Shown: one piece after another, positions 1 through 7,453 of the stretch
How the letters are laid out: each line of letters starts with the position of its first letter
How positions within the stretch are numbered: the stretch's first letter is position 1
The notes under the pieces: generated by a model
What the model saw: the letters and a program-made list of their open reading frames with translations, nothing else
Told to the model about the DNA's origin: nothing
Databases searched by the model: none
Assembly: GCF_028368935.1 (NCBI RefSeq)
Contig: NZ_JAQNDK010000001.1
Coordinates: 2,790,001-2,854,000, forward strand
Direction of reading: 5' to 3'
DNA from: Sorangium aterium
Lineage (GTDB): Bacteria > Myxococcota_A > Polyangia > Polyangiales > Polyangiaceae
Length of the DNA: 64,000 nucleotides
Made by a program: the position numbers and the translations under genes

Positions 1-711
1 CGCGTACTCGACGGCCCGTGCGACGTGGTGGCGCTCTCTGGGAACATCGCGCTCCAGCAGGGCGAGACCTCGCTTCGGCTGTCGGCCACGCTCGCCCGCG
101 AGTCGGGCGTCGGCCTCCAGCTCGCCGCCGGCGAGCTCGTCTGGGCGCGCGTCTACGGGCTCGAGCTCCGCGTCACGGCGTTCGACGATCTGCCCCTGGT
201 GCGGGTGTTCGACGATCGAACGGGCACGATGCAGCTAGCAACCCAGTCGTCGGCCCTCCCCGCGCTCGCGGGCGAGCCACCCCGCCTGGCGCCTCCGGTG
301 CACGCCGCGGAGCTGCCGCGCGCGACGCCTCCGGCGCCCGCCGCGGAGCCGCCGCGCGCGACGCCTCCGGCGCCCGCCGCGGAGCCGCCGCGCGCGACGC
401 CCCCGGCGCCCGCCGCGGAGCCGCCGCGCGCGGCCTCATCGGGCTCCGCGGAGCTCGCCGCCGCCCCGCTACCGCAGCGCCCGACCCGTCCTCGCCAGGA
501 GGACGAGCCCTATCCGGAAGTGGGCGACAACGTGACCCACTTTCACTTCGGCGACTGTATTGTGATCAGCTCGGATGGCGAGCGGATCCGCCTCCGCCAG
601 GAGCGCGACGGCCGCGTGCGCGAGGTCTCGCTGACGATGCTCCGCATCGAGCCTCCCACCGTCGACGCGGCGACAGGCAAGAAGCAGTTCCGCCTCGCAC
701 GGAAGAACTGA
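1..711 (+). CDS. PPC/DUF296-like domain protein, 5'-truncated by window edge
   Basis: The frame is open from the first base, so the gene starts outside the window; the GTG at 25 is only the first internal start. The visible N-terminal part (VALSGNIALQQG, then SATLARESG and LELRVTAFDDLPLVR) resembles the second half of the PPC/DUF296 fold found in plant AT-hook proteins and bacterial homologues. A Pro/Ala-rich linker follows, with about three copies of the 12-residue unit ATPPAPAAEPPR. The C-terminal 80 residues (from VGDNVTHFHFGDCIVISSDGERIRL) look like a small beta-rich domain. Myxobacterial proteins of this type are generally uncharacterised; a DNA- or ligand-binding regulatory role is inferred from the fold only. 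It converges on the export operon, with a hairpin between them. Confidence 0.6.
   Translation, partial: RVLDGPCDVVALSGNIALQQGETSLRLSATLARESGVGLQLAAGELVWARVYGLELRVTAFDDLPLVRVFDDRTGTMQLATQSSALPALAGEPPRLAPPVHAAELPRATPPAPAAEPPRATPPAPAAEPPRATPPAPAAEPPRAASSGSAELAAAPLPQRPTRPRQEDEPYPEVGDNVTHFHFGDCIVISSDGERIRLRQERDGRVREVSLTMLRIEPPTVDAATGKKQFRLARKN
322..432 (+). repeat. In-frame 36-bp tandem repeat, about 3 copies
   Basis: A 36-bp unit repeats about three times with few mismatches and encodes the Pro/Ala/Glu linker of the PPC-like protein. Because it is a multiple of three, copy-number change would lengthen or shorten the linker without breaking the frame. Confidence 0.75.
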
Positions 712-727
712 GAGCGACAGCGCCCGC

Positions 728-749
728 GCCACCTCGGTCGGGAGGTGGC
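728..749. terminator. Stem-loop between convergent genes
   Basis: GCCACCTC (728-735) pairs perfectly with GAGGTGGC (742-749) across a 6-nt loop, between the converging stops at 711 and 767. It has no T-tract, as is common in GC-rich genomes, so it is a candidate bidirectional terminator only. Confidence 0.5.
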
Positions 750-766
750 AGACGGCGCCTCGGCGC

Positions 767-1360
767 TCAGAAGACGCGCTGGGCGATGTGGATCGAGTCC
801 CCTGCCTGGAGCGGCACATCGGGGATCTTGTTGTCGATGATGTCCTCGACCGAGACGGTGGCAAACACCGTCTTGCCCTGAGACTTCCTGCGGATCGTGA
901 CCCGATCCTTGTCCGCGATGCTGTTGAACCCTCCCGCCATCGAGATGGCGCGGAGCAGCGTCATGCCGGGCTGGAGCGGCAGGGATCCGGGTTTCTGCAC
1001 CTCGCCGAGCACCTCGACCCGCTTCGAGTTGTACTCTTTGATGCTCACGCTCACGCTGGGATCGGTGAGGATCTGCCCCTCCATGAGCTTCGCCCGCACG
1101 AGCTCCGCGACTTCCTGAGGCTCGAGGCCCGACACCTTGAGCCGCTTCACATAGGGGAAGTCGACGGTGCCATCCGGCGCGACGGTGAACGTCGAGGGGA
1201 GCTTGTCTTCTCCGACGATGCGGAGGTCGAACACGTCGCCGACCCCGATGGTCGTCGCCTCCACCGGCGGAGGCAGGTTCACTGGCTGGGGCTTTCGCGC
1301 TGAGCACGCAGCGAGGGCCAGCGCGAGCACGGCGGCGGTCCACCGACCAGGACGCCGCAT
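767..1360 (-). CDS. Short OPX-type polysaccharide export lipoprotein
   Basis: A 197-aa outer-membrane polysaccharide export (Wza/OPX family) protein. Residues 1-19 form a lipoprotein signal ending in LAAC (Cys19). Residues about 35-120 match the poly-export domain (IGVGDVFDLRIVGE, VAPDGTVDFPYV, then DPSVSVSIKEYNSKRVEVLGEV). A SLBB segment follows (GSLPLQPGMTLLRAISMAGGF to LQAGDSIHI). The protein stops straight after this, so it lacks the C-terminal alpha-helical barrel with which full-length Wza crosses the outer membrane. Its ATG overlaps the stop of the upstream beta-barrel gene by one base (TGATG), implying translational coupling. Such short OPX proteins are known to pair with a separate beta-barrel, as seen here. 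Confidence 0.9.
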   Translation of the reverse strand: MRRPGRWTAAVLALALAACSARKPQPVNLPPPVEATTIGVGDVFDLRIVGEDKLPSTFTVAPDGTVDFPYVKRLKVSGLEPQEVAELVRAKLMEGQILTDPSVSVSIKEYNSKRVEVLGEVQKPGSLPLQPGMTLLRAISMAGGFNSIADKDRVTIRRKSQGKTVFATVSVEDIIDNKIPDVPLQAGDSIHIAQRVF

Positions 1361-2745
1361 CACATGAACCAGCGCACGCCCAGGTAGGCTTCGAACTGCT
1401 GCCATCCGAGGTAGTTCGGCGTCGCCTCGCCGGGAGGCAGCAGAGATGTGCTGCTGATGTTGTTGCCGTAACGCAGCGTCGAGTTGATCCCCAGCGAGTC
1501 CCCTATCCGGTACTCGCCGAAGAGAGACGCGTCGACGCGGACGTCTGTCCAGGCATCCGCAGACGTGGAGTTTGCCCCGTTCCCCGGAATCGCGGGATAC
1601 ACATGGGCCGCCACGCCGCCGTCGGCGATCAGCAGAAAGCGCCCGCCGAAGAAGTAGGTCAGCTTGAGGTAACCGCGATCGCGCTCGTAGTAGCTCGCGA
1701 GATAGCTGTCGTGGAAATCGCGCGTGAAGCCGGCCGACAGCGACGACAGCGCGAGCGTCGCCGCCTCGGGATCGGCCGACGGGTTCGGCGTCAGGTACCA
1801 CTTCAGCTCGAGCTGACCGATGACGCTGTCGAAGTCGTGCACCTCGGCCTGCCTGTCTGACGTGTAGAAGCTCGCGCCCCAGCCCGCCATCGCGAGGAGG
1901 CCAAATGACGACGTCACGAGGCCGTTGATGCCGAGCTGCGCGCGCAGGGGATGAGACGAGAGCTGCGCAGCCGGATTCGGGTAGTTCACGAACCCGAGCG
2001 ACGCGTCGTAGATGAGCGCGGTGCGGGGCAAGAAGCGCCAGCGACCCCGCGTCCGGATCGTGTGGTGCAAGTTCGTCAGGCTGTCGAACTCATCGACCTC
2101 GAAGAACGTGCCCAGGAAGCGATAGCCGAGCCGCCAGTCGAGCAGCCCGCCGCCCGGCGTCCACACCAGCTCCGCCCCCGCGTCGGCGTGGAGGCGCCGA
2201 AAGCTCTGGTTGGAAATCCCGAGATCCGAAGAGGCGATGGTCCGGCCGAGCGACGCGTCGAGGATCCCGGACCAGGGGCGTCGGGGCAAGATCGTCAGCT
2301 TGGCGTCGAGCAGGCCGCCGATGTTCCGCTGATCGCTCAGCCGCTCCCGTCCTACCTCGTTGCCGGATACCGGGAAGAACTCTTCATAGGTCGCGGCGAT
2401 GCCGGCGCGAAACTCGACGTCTGGCGGCGACGCGTCGGGCGTCACCTCCTGGCGCTGCTGGCTCAGCGTCGAGAGCGAAAACGACGGTGTGATCCGGAGC
2501 CGCAACGAGCCGACAGGCCCGATATCACCCCGGCTGGCGTCGTCTTTCTCGTCTCGGCGGAAGAAGTTGGAGTCATAGCCGAACTCCGCAGCCACCCCGG
2601 GATGCAGCTCGAGATCTCCGGTGCGTATCCCGATGCCCTCGGTGTAGCGCCGATCCTTGAGCCACGGCTGATCCTGCGCCAGGGCCAACGCCGGGGACAG
2701 AGTGAGTGTGACTGCAGCAGCGGCTATGGTTTCACGAAGTTTCAT
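1360..2745 (-). CDS. Outer-membrane beta-barrel, probable partner of the OPX protein
   Basis: A 461-aa protein with a clear signal peptide (MKLRETIAAAAVTLTLSPALALA). The rest has alternating hydrophobic/polar strands separated by charged turns (FGYDSNFFRRD, LRLRITPSFSLS, GYLKLTYFFGGRFLLIADGG, GVRWFM at the end), as in a porin-like barrel of about 18 strands (BBP2-type). In Myxococcus xanthus, short OPX proteins form composite translocons with such barrels (the EpsX/EpsY type). The coupling to the downstream OPX gene is the main reason for this assignment. It follows the upstream coiled-coil gene after 38 nt. The barrel assignment is visible in the sequence; the exported polysaccharide cannot be told. 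Confidence 0.8.
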   Translation of the reverse strand: MKLRETIAAAAVTLTLSPALALAQDQPWLKDRRYTEGIGIRTGDLELHPGVAAEFGYDSNFFRRDEKDDASRGDIGPVGSLRLRITPSFSLSTLSQQRQEVTPDASPPDVEFRAGIAATYEEFFPVSGNEVGRERLSDQRNIGGLLDAKLTILPRRPWSGILDASLGRTIASSDLGISNQSFRRLHADAGAELVWTPGGGLLDWRLGYRFLGTFFEVDEFDSLTNLHHTIRTRGRWRFLPRTALIYDASLGFVNYPNPAAQLSSHPLRAQLGINGLVTSSFGLLAMAGWGASFYTSDRQAEVHDFDSVIGQLELKWYLTPNPSADPEAATLALSSLSAGFTRDFHDSYLASYYERDRGYLKLTYFFGGRFLLIADGGVAAHVYPAIPGNGANSTSADAWTDVRVDASLFGEYRIGDSLGINSTLRYGNNISSTSLLPPGEATPNYLGWQQFEAYLGVRWFM

Positions 2746-2783
2746 CGCCTATTGGGCAGTGGCAATCCGAGAGAGGCGGTCGC

Positions 2784-3359
2784 CTACCGAAAACAGCTAC
2801 TGCACGCAGGCGGCTCGATGATGATCTGGCTGACGGGATACTCGGAAGGATCGTCCTTGGGGAGGTTCGGATCGATCGTGGCCGTCACGGCGCTATCGCC
2901 GATAAAGCCTGCTTCCTGTCCGATGCACTGGTTGGCCTCAGCCGTCAGTTGCTCGGTCCGCTGTCGCAGCACCGTCAGGATCGTGAACTCATGGTTGGAG
3001 AGATCGACGTCACGCCGATTCACGGCGAGCTCCAGGCCCTGCCGCCGCTCGCGCGCGGAGCGGATGGCGACGTCGATCTGATTCAGCTTGTCGTCAAGAC
3101 AGAGCGTCTTCACGACGTCGCGCTGCGACCGGGCCGTCTCCAGCTGGCGACGAACCGACGTGCGGGCGCCGTCCATCCGGGCGAGGTAGGTCTCGCTCTG
3201 CGCGAGCTGCTCCGCAGGCGAGAGCGTCACCTGCCGCGCGAGGCCGGCGGAGGCGTCCGGCGGAGGCGCCGTCTGCGCCTGCGCAGCGGCGATCCCGTGG
3301 CCGATCACGACCGAGATCAGCGCCACTGCGGCGAAGCCAGGGATCTGTTCACGCTTCAT
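2784..3359 (-). CDS. Secreted coiled-coil protein, first gene of export operon
   Basis: A 191-aa protein with a signal peptide (cleavage likely after AAAQA, about residue 28). A long amphipathic helical region rich in Arg, Glu and Gln follows (about residues 45-150) and suggests a periplasmic coiled coil. The C-terminus is short and contains three Cys (CSSC plus Cys143 in NQCIG). No known domain was recognised. A strong RBS (GGAGG, read from CCTCC at 3365-3369) lies about 8 nt before the ATG, and a near-consensus promoter lies just upstream. As first gene of the operon it is probably a periplasmic accessory or scaffold for the barrel/OPX pair; that role is inferred from context only. Confidence 0.75.
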   Translation of the reverse strand: MKREQIPGFAAVALISVVIGHGIAAAQAQTAPPPDASAGLARQVTLSPAEQLAQSETYLARMDGARTSVRRQLETARSQRDVVKTLCLDDKLNQIDVAIRSARERRQGLELAVNRRDVDLSNHEFTILTVLRQRTEQLTAEANQCIGQEAGFIGDSAVTATIDPNLPKDDPSEYPVSQIIIEPPACSSCFR

Positions 3360-3386
3360 CGAAGCCTCCGGAAGTCAGACCCGCGC

Positions 3387-3416
3387 AGTATAGGTGCGGG
3401 CAGACGTAATTGTCAA
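3387..3416 (-). promoter_or_regulatory. Sigma-70-like promoter of the export operon
   Basis: On the minus strand TTGACA (3411-3416) is followed after 18 bp by TATACT (3387-3392). This is an exact -35 and a 5/6 -10, placed about 30 nt before the ATG at 3359. Such a strong match is rare in this GC-rich sequence. Confidence 0.8.
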
Positions 3417-3568
3417 AACGCAATGAACATGCCGAGCAGCAGCGCGCGTCCGTCGGGAGCACCCGTACGGCGCTCTTCCCGTTTCGATGCGCGACATCAC
3501 CACGCCATTCACGTTCAAGCGAGGAGAGAGGATTGCGTCTTGTCCACGGATCCGGGAAGCATCGGGGG

Positions 3569-5017
3569 CTATTGGCTCACGAAAGTGACAGGAATCACAA
3601 CCGTCGCGCCGCCGCCCTCGGGCGGCGCAAACTGCGCGCTCTGGACGCGCGCGACGACGCACGAGACCACCGTGCCGGACAGCCCGCCGCCGCCGGAGGG
3701 GGTCGCCGAGAGCACCTCGCCGTTGGGGCCGATCTTCGCGGTGATCCGGACCGAGCCCTTCATGCTCGGGTCCTCTTGAAGACCTTTGTTGTAGCAACGA
3801 CGGAAGCCGGCGGTCATCCCGGCCACGACGGAGGGCGCGTTCGAGACGCTCCCGCCGGAGACCGCGGCGCCGCCCACCTGGGCGTTGCCGACCGGCCCCT
3901 TGACCGTCTGTGCCGAGCCGGCCGTCGCAGGGCCGCTGGTCCCGGTGTTGCCAATCGTGGCGAGGCCACCACCGCCGGCCGCGCCAGGTCGCACAGTGCC
4001 ACCCCCGGCGCCGCCCATGTTCAATCCCGCCACACCGCCCTTGCCGACGCCGGCCCCTGAGGCGGCCGCATTCTCGAGCAAGCCGGTGGGCACGTCGCCC
4101 GAGCTCAGGACGCTGGCGGTCGCGTTCCCGCTCGAGTTGAGCGCGCCCAGCATCTGCATGTCGAGCTGCGCGAGCTCGTTGGTGAGCGCCGACGCGCGGG
4201 CGTCGTTCATCCCGCCAGAGCCCTTCCCCGGGCTGGCAGCCGCCGCGCCCTTGTTCCCTCCGCCGGCGGCCTTCGGCGCTTCGGCAGCAGGCGCCGCCGT
4301 CGCGGCCGGCGTCTCGGCGTCCTCCTTCGGCGGCAGCTCCACCGGCGGCGGGGGCAGCTGCTTCACGGACTCGAGCAGCTGCGCGACGTCGAGCTCATCG
4401 TCGACCACCGGGTCCATCCAGTCCGAGTAGATCGACCCCACGGCGCCGAAGTGGAACAGGAACGAGAACGCGGCGATGATCGTGGTCGTCCAGTCGATGT
4501 CGTTCGCGATCCCCGACCTCACCGAGACGGGCAGCTGCGGCTTGGGCTGTACCGGCGGCGGCGCGACGAACTGGAAGAGGAACGTCGTCTCCCCCACGAC
4601 GAGCTTGCCGCGCGCCTCCTCGGTGAGCTGGACCTGGTAGGCCTGGACATTGCCGACCGCCACACGCTTGGCGGATGACTTGAGCGCGGAGAGCTCGGAG
4701 ACGCCGGCCTTGAAGGCGACCCGACCGGTCATCCCGTCCAGGAAGTTGAGGAAGTACTCGCCCCCCACGAGCTCGAACACCCGGAAATTCGGCGGGATGT
4801 TCTTGCTCGGGATGACGAACATGCTCTTTTCGCTGGGGCCGATGGTGACGTGGGTGCGCTGCTTGATGACGCGCTCCTCGATCACCTTTCCCCCCTGAAC
4901 CAGGCCGATCCTGAGGACCTTCGGGCCGGTCACCGGTGCGACCGCCCGCATGACCGCGGTCATCTGCCCGGGCTGCCCGGGGCGCGACGGGGTGGGTTGC
5001 GGGTGCTGCTGGGTCAT
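3569..5017 (-). CDS. GltG/NfsG-like membrane protein: FHA-like domain, TM, AgmX/PglI C-terminal domain
   Basis: A 482-aa protein. Residues 33-150 look like an FHA-type beta sandwich (LRIGLVQGGKVIEERVI, THVTIGPSEKS, VGETTFLFQF). One membrane helix lies at about 176-196. A long Pro/Ala/Gly-rich periplasmic linker follows (about 220-395). The last 86 residues (GMTAGFRRCYNKGLQ, GSVRITAKIGPNGEV, SAQFAPPEGG) match the TonB-like AgmX/PglI C-terminal domain with its conserved Cys pair. This architecture is that of GltG (PglI) in the Myxococcus gliding complex and of NfsG in spore-coat assembly, which span the inner membrane to link cytoplasm and periplasm. It is the last gene of the operon, separated from the rest by 190 nt and a GC-rich hairpin. 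The ATG at 5017 was chosen because residues upstream of it look like out-of-frame sequence. Confidence 0.8.
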   Translation of the reverse strand: MTQQHPQPTPSRPGQPGQMTAVMRAVAPVTGPKVLRIGLVQGGKVIEERVIKQRTHVTIGPSEKSMFVIPSKNIPPNFRVFELVGGEYFLNFLDGMTGRVAFKAGVSELSALKSSAKRVAVGNVQAYQVQLTEEARGKLVVGETTFLFQFVAPPPVQPKPQLPVSVRSGIANDIDWTTTIIAAFSFLFHFGAVGSIYSDWMDPVVDDELDVAQLLESVKQLPPPPVELPPKEDAETPAATAAPAAEAPKAAGGGNKGAAAASPGKGSGGMNDARASALTNELAQLDMQMLGALNSSGNATASVLSSGDVPTGLLENAAASGAGVGKGGVAGLNMGGAGGGTVRPGAAGGGGLATIGNTGTSGPATAGSAQTVKGPVGNAQVGGAAVSGGSVSNAPSVVAGMTAGFRRCYNKGLQEDPSMKGSVRITAKIGPNGEVLSATPSGGGGLSGTVVSCVVARVQSAQFAPPEGGGATVVIPVTFVSQ

Positions 5018-5089
5018 TCCAAAGGGCTCCGGGAGAGGGGGGACGAAGCGGGCGCCGATCGCGATCGCGCGCCGCTGGCGGGGCCGCGC

Positions 5090-5112
5090 CCCGGGGCCCG
5101 GCAGGCCCCGGG
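5090..5112. terminator. Strong GC hairpin between the small membrane gene and the FHA/TonB gene
   Basis: CCCGGGGCC (5090-5098) pairs with GGCCCCGGG (5104-5112) over a 5-nt loop, in the 190-nt gap before the last gene of the Glt/Nfs-like operon. It may attenuate read-through or protect the upstream mRNA end; either is inferred. Confidence 0.4.
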
Positions 5113-5207
5113 CCCGGATCCGCGAGCGACGCGCCGCGCAGCGGAGGGCACCATAATTTGCGAGGGTACACGGACATCTCGGGGCGGTCCAGGAGAGCGC
5201 GCCGCGC

Positions 5208-5828
5208 TCACCTGGGCGCCCGTCGAGAGCGTCGAGGTGTTCCGGAAGGGGCCCCTGGGCCCCCGACGCCATCGGCGTCATCGGCGCTATCGGCGCCATC
5301 GAGTGGTTCCAGGGCGATCCGTACGAGCGCGTCGATCGCCTCGCGCCCTCGCGCGGCGGCGGCGCGGCCGGCCCGCCCAGCGGCCGCGGACGCGATCGCG
5401 CCGGCGCCCCCCGCGCCCAAAACGAGCGCGAGGACCGAGGGCCCGGCCTGCGCGAGGTACGAGAGCGTGGCCAGGAGCAGCGCGGCGAGCGCCGACAGGC
5501 GCGCCGCCGCGCGCGGCCACCCCGCGCCGACGTCGAGCCGCTGCTCGACCTCGGCGAGGAGCTCGTTCGCCGCCGCGATCTTCGCGCGCGGGTCGGCGGC
5601 GGCCATGACCTCGATCGCGAGGCGGCGCTCCCAGCTCTCCGGCGGCGACCGCCTCGCGAGCTCCGCCAGCCGCGCCTCGCCGGGCAGCGCGCGGAGCGAG
5701 CGCGCGAGCGACATCAGGTCGCCGCCGGTCACGCGCGCGACCTGCGCAGGGTGCTTCCACGAGATCGCGGCGCAGGCGGCGCTCGACGCGATCGACAGCG
5801 CGCTCAAGAGCAGGGCGACGGCGGACAC
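5208..5828 (-). CDS. Small membrane protein in Glt/Nfs-like operon, unknown family
   Basis: A 206-aa protein with a hydrophobic N-terminus (residues about 3-22) and a long hydrophobic stretch at about 105-155 that may form two helices. In between lies a charged helical segment (LARSLRALPGEARLAELARRSP, about 40-100), and the tail is Arg-rich. The start is a GTG 9 nt after the upstream stop, preceded by a G-rich RBS. I do not recognise the family. The two-helix layout superficially recalls TolQ/MotA partners, but none of their motifs is evident. It lies between a small exported protein and the FHA/TonB-like protein, so an inner-membrane role in the same machine is likely. Confidence 0.6.
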   Translation of the reverse strand: MSAVALLLSALSIASSAACAAISWKHPAQVARVTGGDLMSLARSLRALPGEARLAELARRSPPESWERRLAIEVMAAADPRAKIAAANELLAEVEQRLDVGAGWPRAAARLSALAALLLATLSYLAQAGPSVLALVLGAGGAGAIASAAAGRAGRAAAARGREAIDALVRIALEPLDGADSADDADGVGGPGAPSGTPRRSRRAPR

Positions 5829-5837
5829 GCCCCCCGC

Positions 5838-6092
5838 CTAGAACGGCTCCTTGAAGATCGCCTGCTCGATGCGGTCCAGGAACGGCTGACGCAGCTCGGC
5901 GAGCGTGAGCTTCGGCTGGATCCGGCTGACGTCGACGGCCGCGATCGGCTTCTGGATGCGGCCCGTGATCGTCACCTCCGCGAGCGTGATGACCCCGCGC
6001 TGCTTGCCCTTCTCCTGCGCGCTCGCCGGCGCGCCGTGGCCGAGGATCGCGAGCAGGACCGAACCCAGCGCAAGTGCCTTGTACATGCTCAT
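5838..6092 (-). CDS. Small exported protein in Glt/Nfs-like operon (GltF position)
   Basis: An 84-aa protein. A signal peptide ends about ASAQE (residue 26), leaving a mature domain of about 58 residues (VITLAEVTITGRIQKP, then LAELRQPFLDRIEQAIFKEPF). The ATG at 6092 was preferred to the GTG at 6104, which overlaps the preceding stop, because GAGGGAG lies just before it. Its place after the TPR lipoprotein matches that of small GltF in Myxococcus, but similarity cannot be shown here. The ITGRIQKP/FKEPF elements suggest a beta strand plus helix that could dock to a TonB-like domain; this is inference. Confidence 0.6.
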   Translation of the reverse strand: MSMYKALALGSVLLAILGHGAPASAQEKGKQRGVITLAEVTITGRIQKPIAAVDVSRIQPKLTLAELRQPFLDRIEQAIFKEPF

Positions 6093-6100
6093 GGTCTCCC

Positions 6101-7453
6101 TCACGTGTCGGTCGCGGCGTCGGCGACGCCTCCATCCGGCGCGGCGGCAGGAGGAGGAGCCGCGGGCTGAGCCGCGGCGGCAGCCGCGTTGAGCTCCCCT
6201 TCCTTGAGCTTGGCGCGGTTCAGGAGCTCCTCCGAGTCGTCGCGCTGGCCCTTGTTGCGCAGCTCCTGGAACCTCGTCAGCGATTTGATCGCCTCCGCCA
6301 CCTGCTGCTTCGGCGTCATGCCGGGGACGGCGGGGGCGAACAGGTAGAGCAGGCCGAGGTCGTAGTGGACCTGAGCCAGGTTCGGGTCGCGGGCGAGCAC
6401 CCAGTCGAACTCGCGCTTCGCGTCGGCGTAGCGCTCGAGCAGGCGGTAAGCGTCCCCGAGGTTGAGGTGCGCGGCGACGTGCTCGGAATCGAAGCGAACG
6501 GCGCCCTCGAGGAGCGGCAGCGCCTCCTGGGCGTTGCCCGCCTCGAGCAGGTAGGTCGCGAGCTGCACCCGCGCCTCGACGAGATCGGGGCGGCGCGTCA
6601 CCGCCTTGCGGAACTCCTCCAGCGCCGCGGCGCGCTGCCCCTGCTCCCGGTAAATCAGGCCGCGGAGCAGCAGCGCCTCGGCGTTGTCCCTGTCGCGCGG
6701 CGGGTTCTCGCTGACCGGCTCGAACCCGTCCAGGATCGCCTGGAGCGCGTACAGCGCGAGATCGAGGCGCCGGTTCCTGTAGTGATCGCGGGCGATGATC
6801 ACCATCGCCGGCCGGTAGTCGGGGTTGATCTTCAGCGCCTCCTGCGCGATCCGCTGGGCAGAGCCGGTATCCCGCTGGAGCGACTTGATCTCCGCGAGCG
6901 TCGCCGCGACGGCCGCCGACTTCGGCATCTGGCCGCGCTTCTCGTTCAGGAGCCGCTCGGCCTCGCCGAGCTGGCTCTTCCTGGCGAGGAGCATCGCGTA
7001 CGCGACGATGGCGGGCTCGTAGTCCGGCACGAGCGTGAAGGCCTGGCGGTAGCTCGCGCCGGCGCCCGCGTCGCGGAGCCGCTCCTGCACCACGCCGAGC
7101 GAATAGTAGGCCTGGTGCGCGCGCGGATCGGCCTGCGTCGCCTGCCCGAACTGGGCCCTCGCGTTGACGAGATCGCCGGTCGCGAACGCCTGCAGGCCGC
7201 TTTGATAGAACGCCGCCGCCCGGGCGTTCATGGCCGGCGCAGCCGTCTGGGCGGGCAGATCGTAGGGGCGCGCCGAGCTCGGCGTGTCGTTCATGCCGTA
7301 CGGCGTCTGGACGGGCGCGGTCGCGGCGGGCCCCGCTGGAACCGTGGGCGCCTTCGGCGGCGGCGTCGCCTCCTCGCCGCAGGACGCGAGGGCGAACGGC
7401 GAGGTGACCGCGAGCAGGCTGGCGAAGAGGGTGACAGGGAGGCGGCGCTTCAT
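6101..7453 (-). CDS. TPR outer-membrane lipoprotein, GltE/AglT/NfsE-like
   Basis: A 450-aa protein with a lipoprotein signal ending in LASC (Cys25). A Pro/Thr-rich linker follows, then about eight tetratricopeptide units between residues 80 and 410. Clear examples include AFYQSGLQAFATGDLVNARA, ALLLRGLIYREQGQRAAALE, AHLNLGDAYRLLERYADAK and VHYDLGLLYLFAP. Lipoprotein plus TPR arrays is the hallmark of GltE (AglT) and NfsE, which anchor the gliding or spore-coat machinery at the outer membrane. The ATG overlaps the stop of the upstream 1,474-aa gene (ATGA), so the two are translationally coupled. The C-terminal tail is Ala/Pro-rich. Confidence 0.8.
   Translation of the reverse strand: MKRRLPVTLFASLLAVTSPFALASCGEEATPPPKAPTVPAGPAATAPVQTPYGMNDTPSSARPYDLPAQTAAPAMNARAAAFYQSGLQAFATGDLVNARAQFGQATQADPRAHQAYYSLGVVQERLRDAGAGASYRQAFTLVPDYEPAIVAYAMLLARKSQLGEAERLLNEKRGQMPKSAAVAATLAEIKSLQRDTGSAQRIAQEALKINPDYRPAMVIIARDHYRNRRLDLALYALQAILDGFEPVSENPPRDRDNAEALLLRGLIYREQGQRAAALEEFRKAVTRRPDLVEARVQLATYLLEAGNAQEALPLLEGAVRFDSEHVAAHLNLGDAYRLLERYADAKREFDWVLARDPNLAQVHYDLGLLYLFAPAVPGMTPKQQVAEAIKSLTRFQELRNKGQRDDSEELLNRAKLKEGELNAAAAAAQPAAPPPAAAPDGGVADAATDT

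Noticed and set aside
5208-5828. TolQ/ExbB-like motor subunit in the operon.
   Set aside because: Hydrophobic layout is loosely similar but no conserved TolQ/MotA motifs or three-helix pattern are visible.
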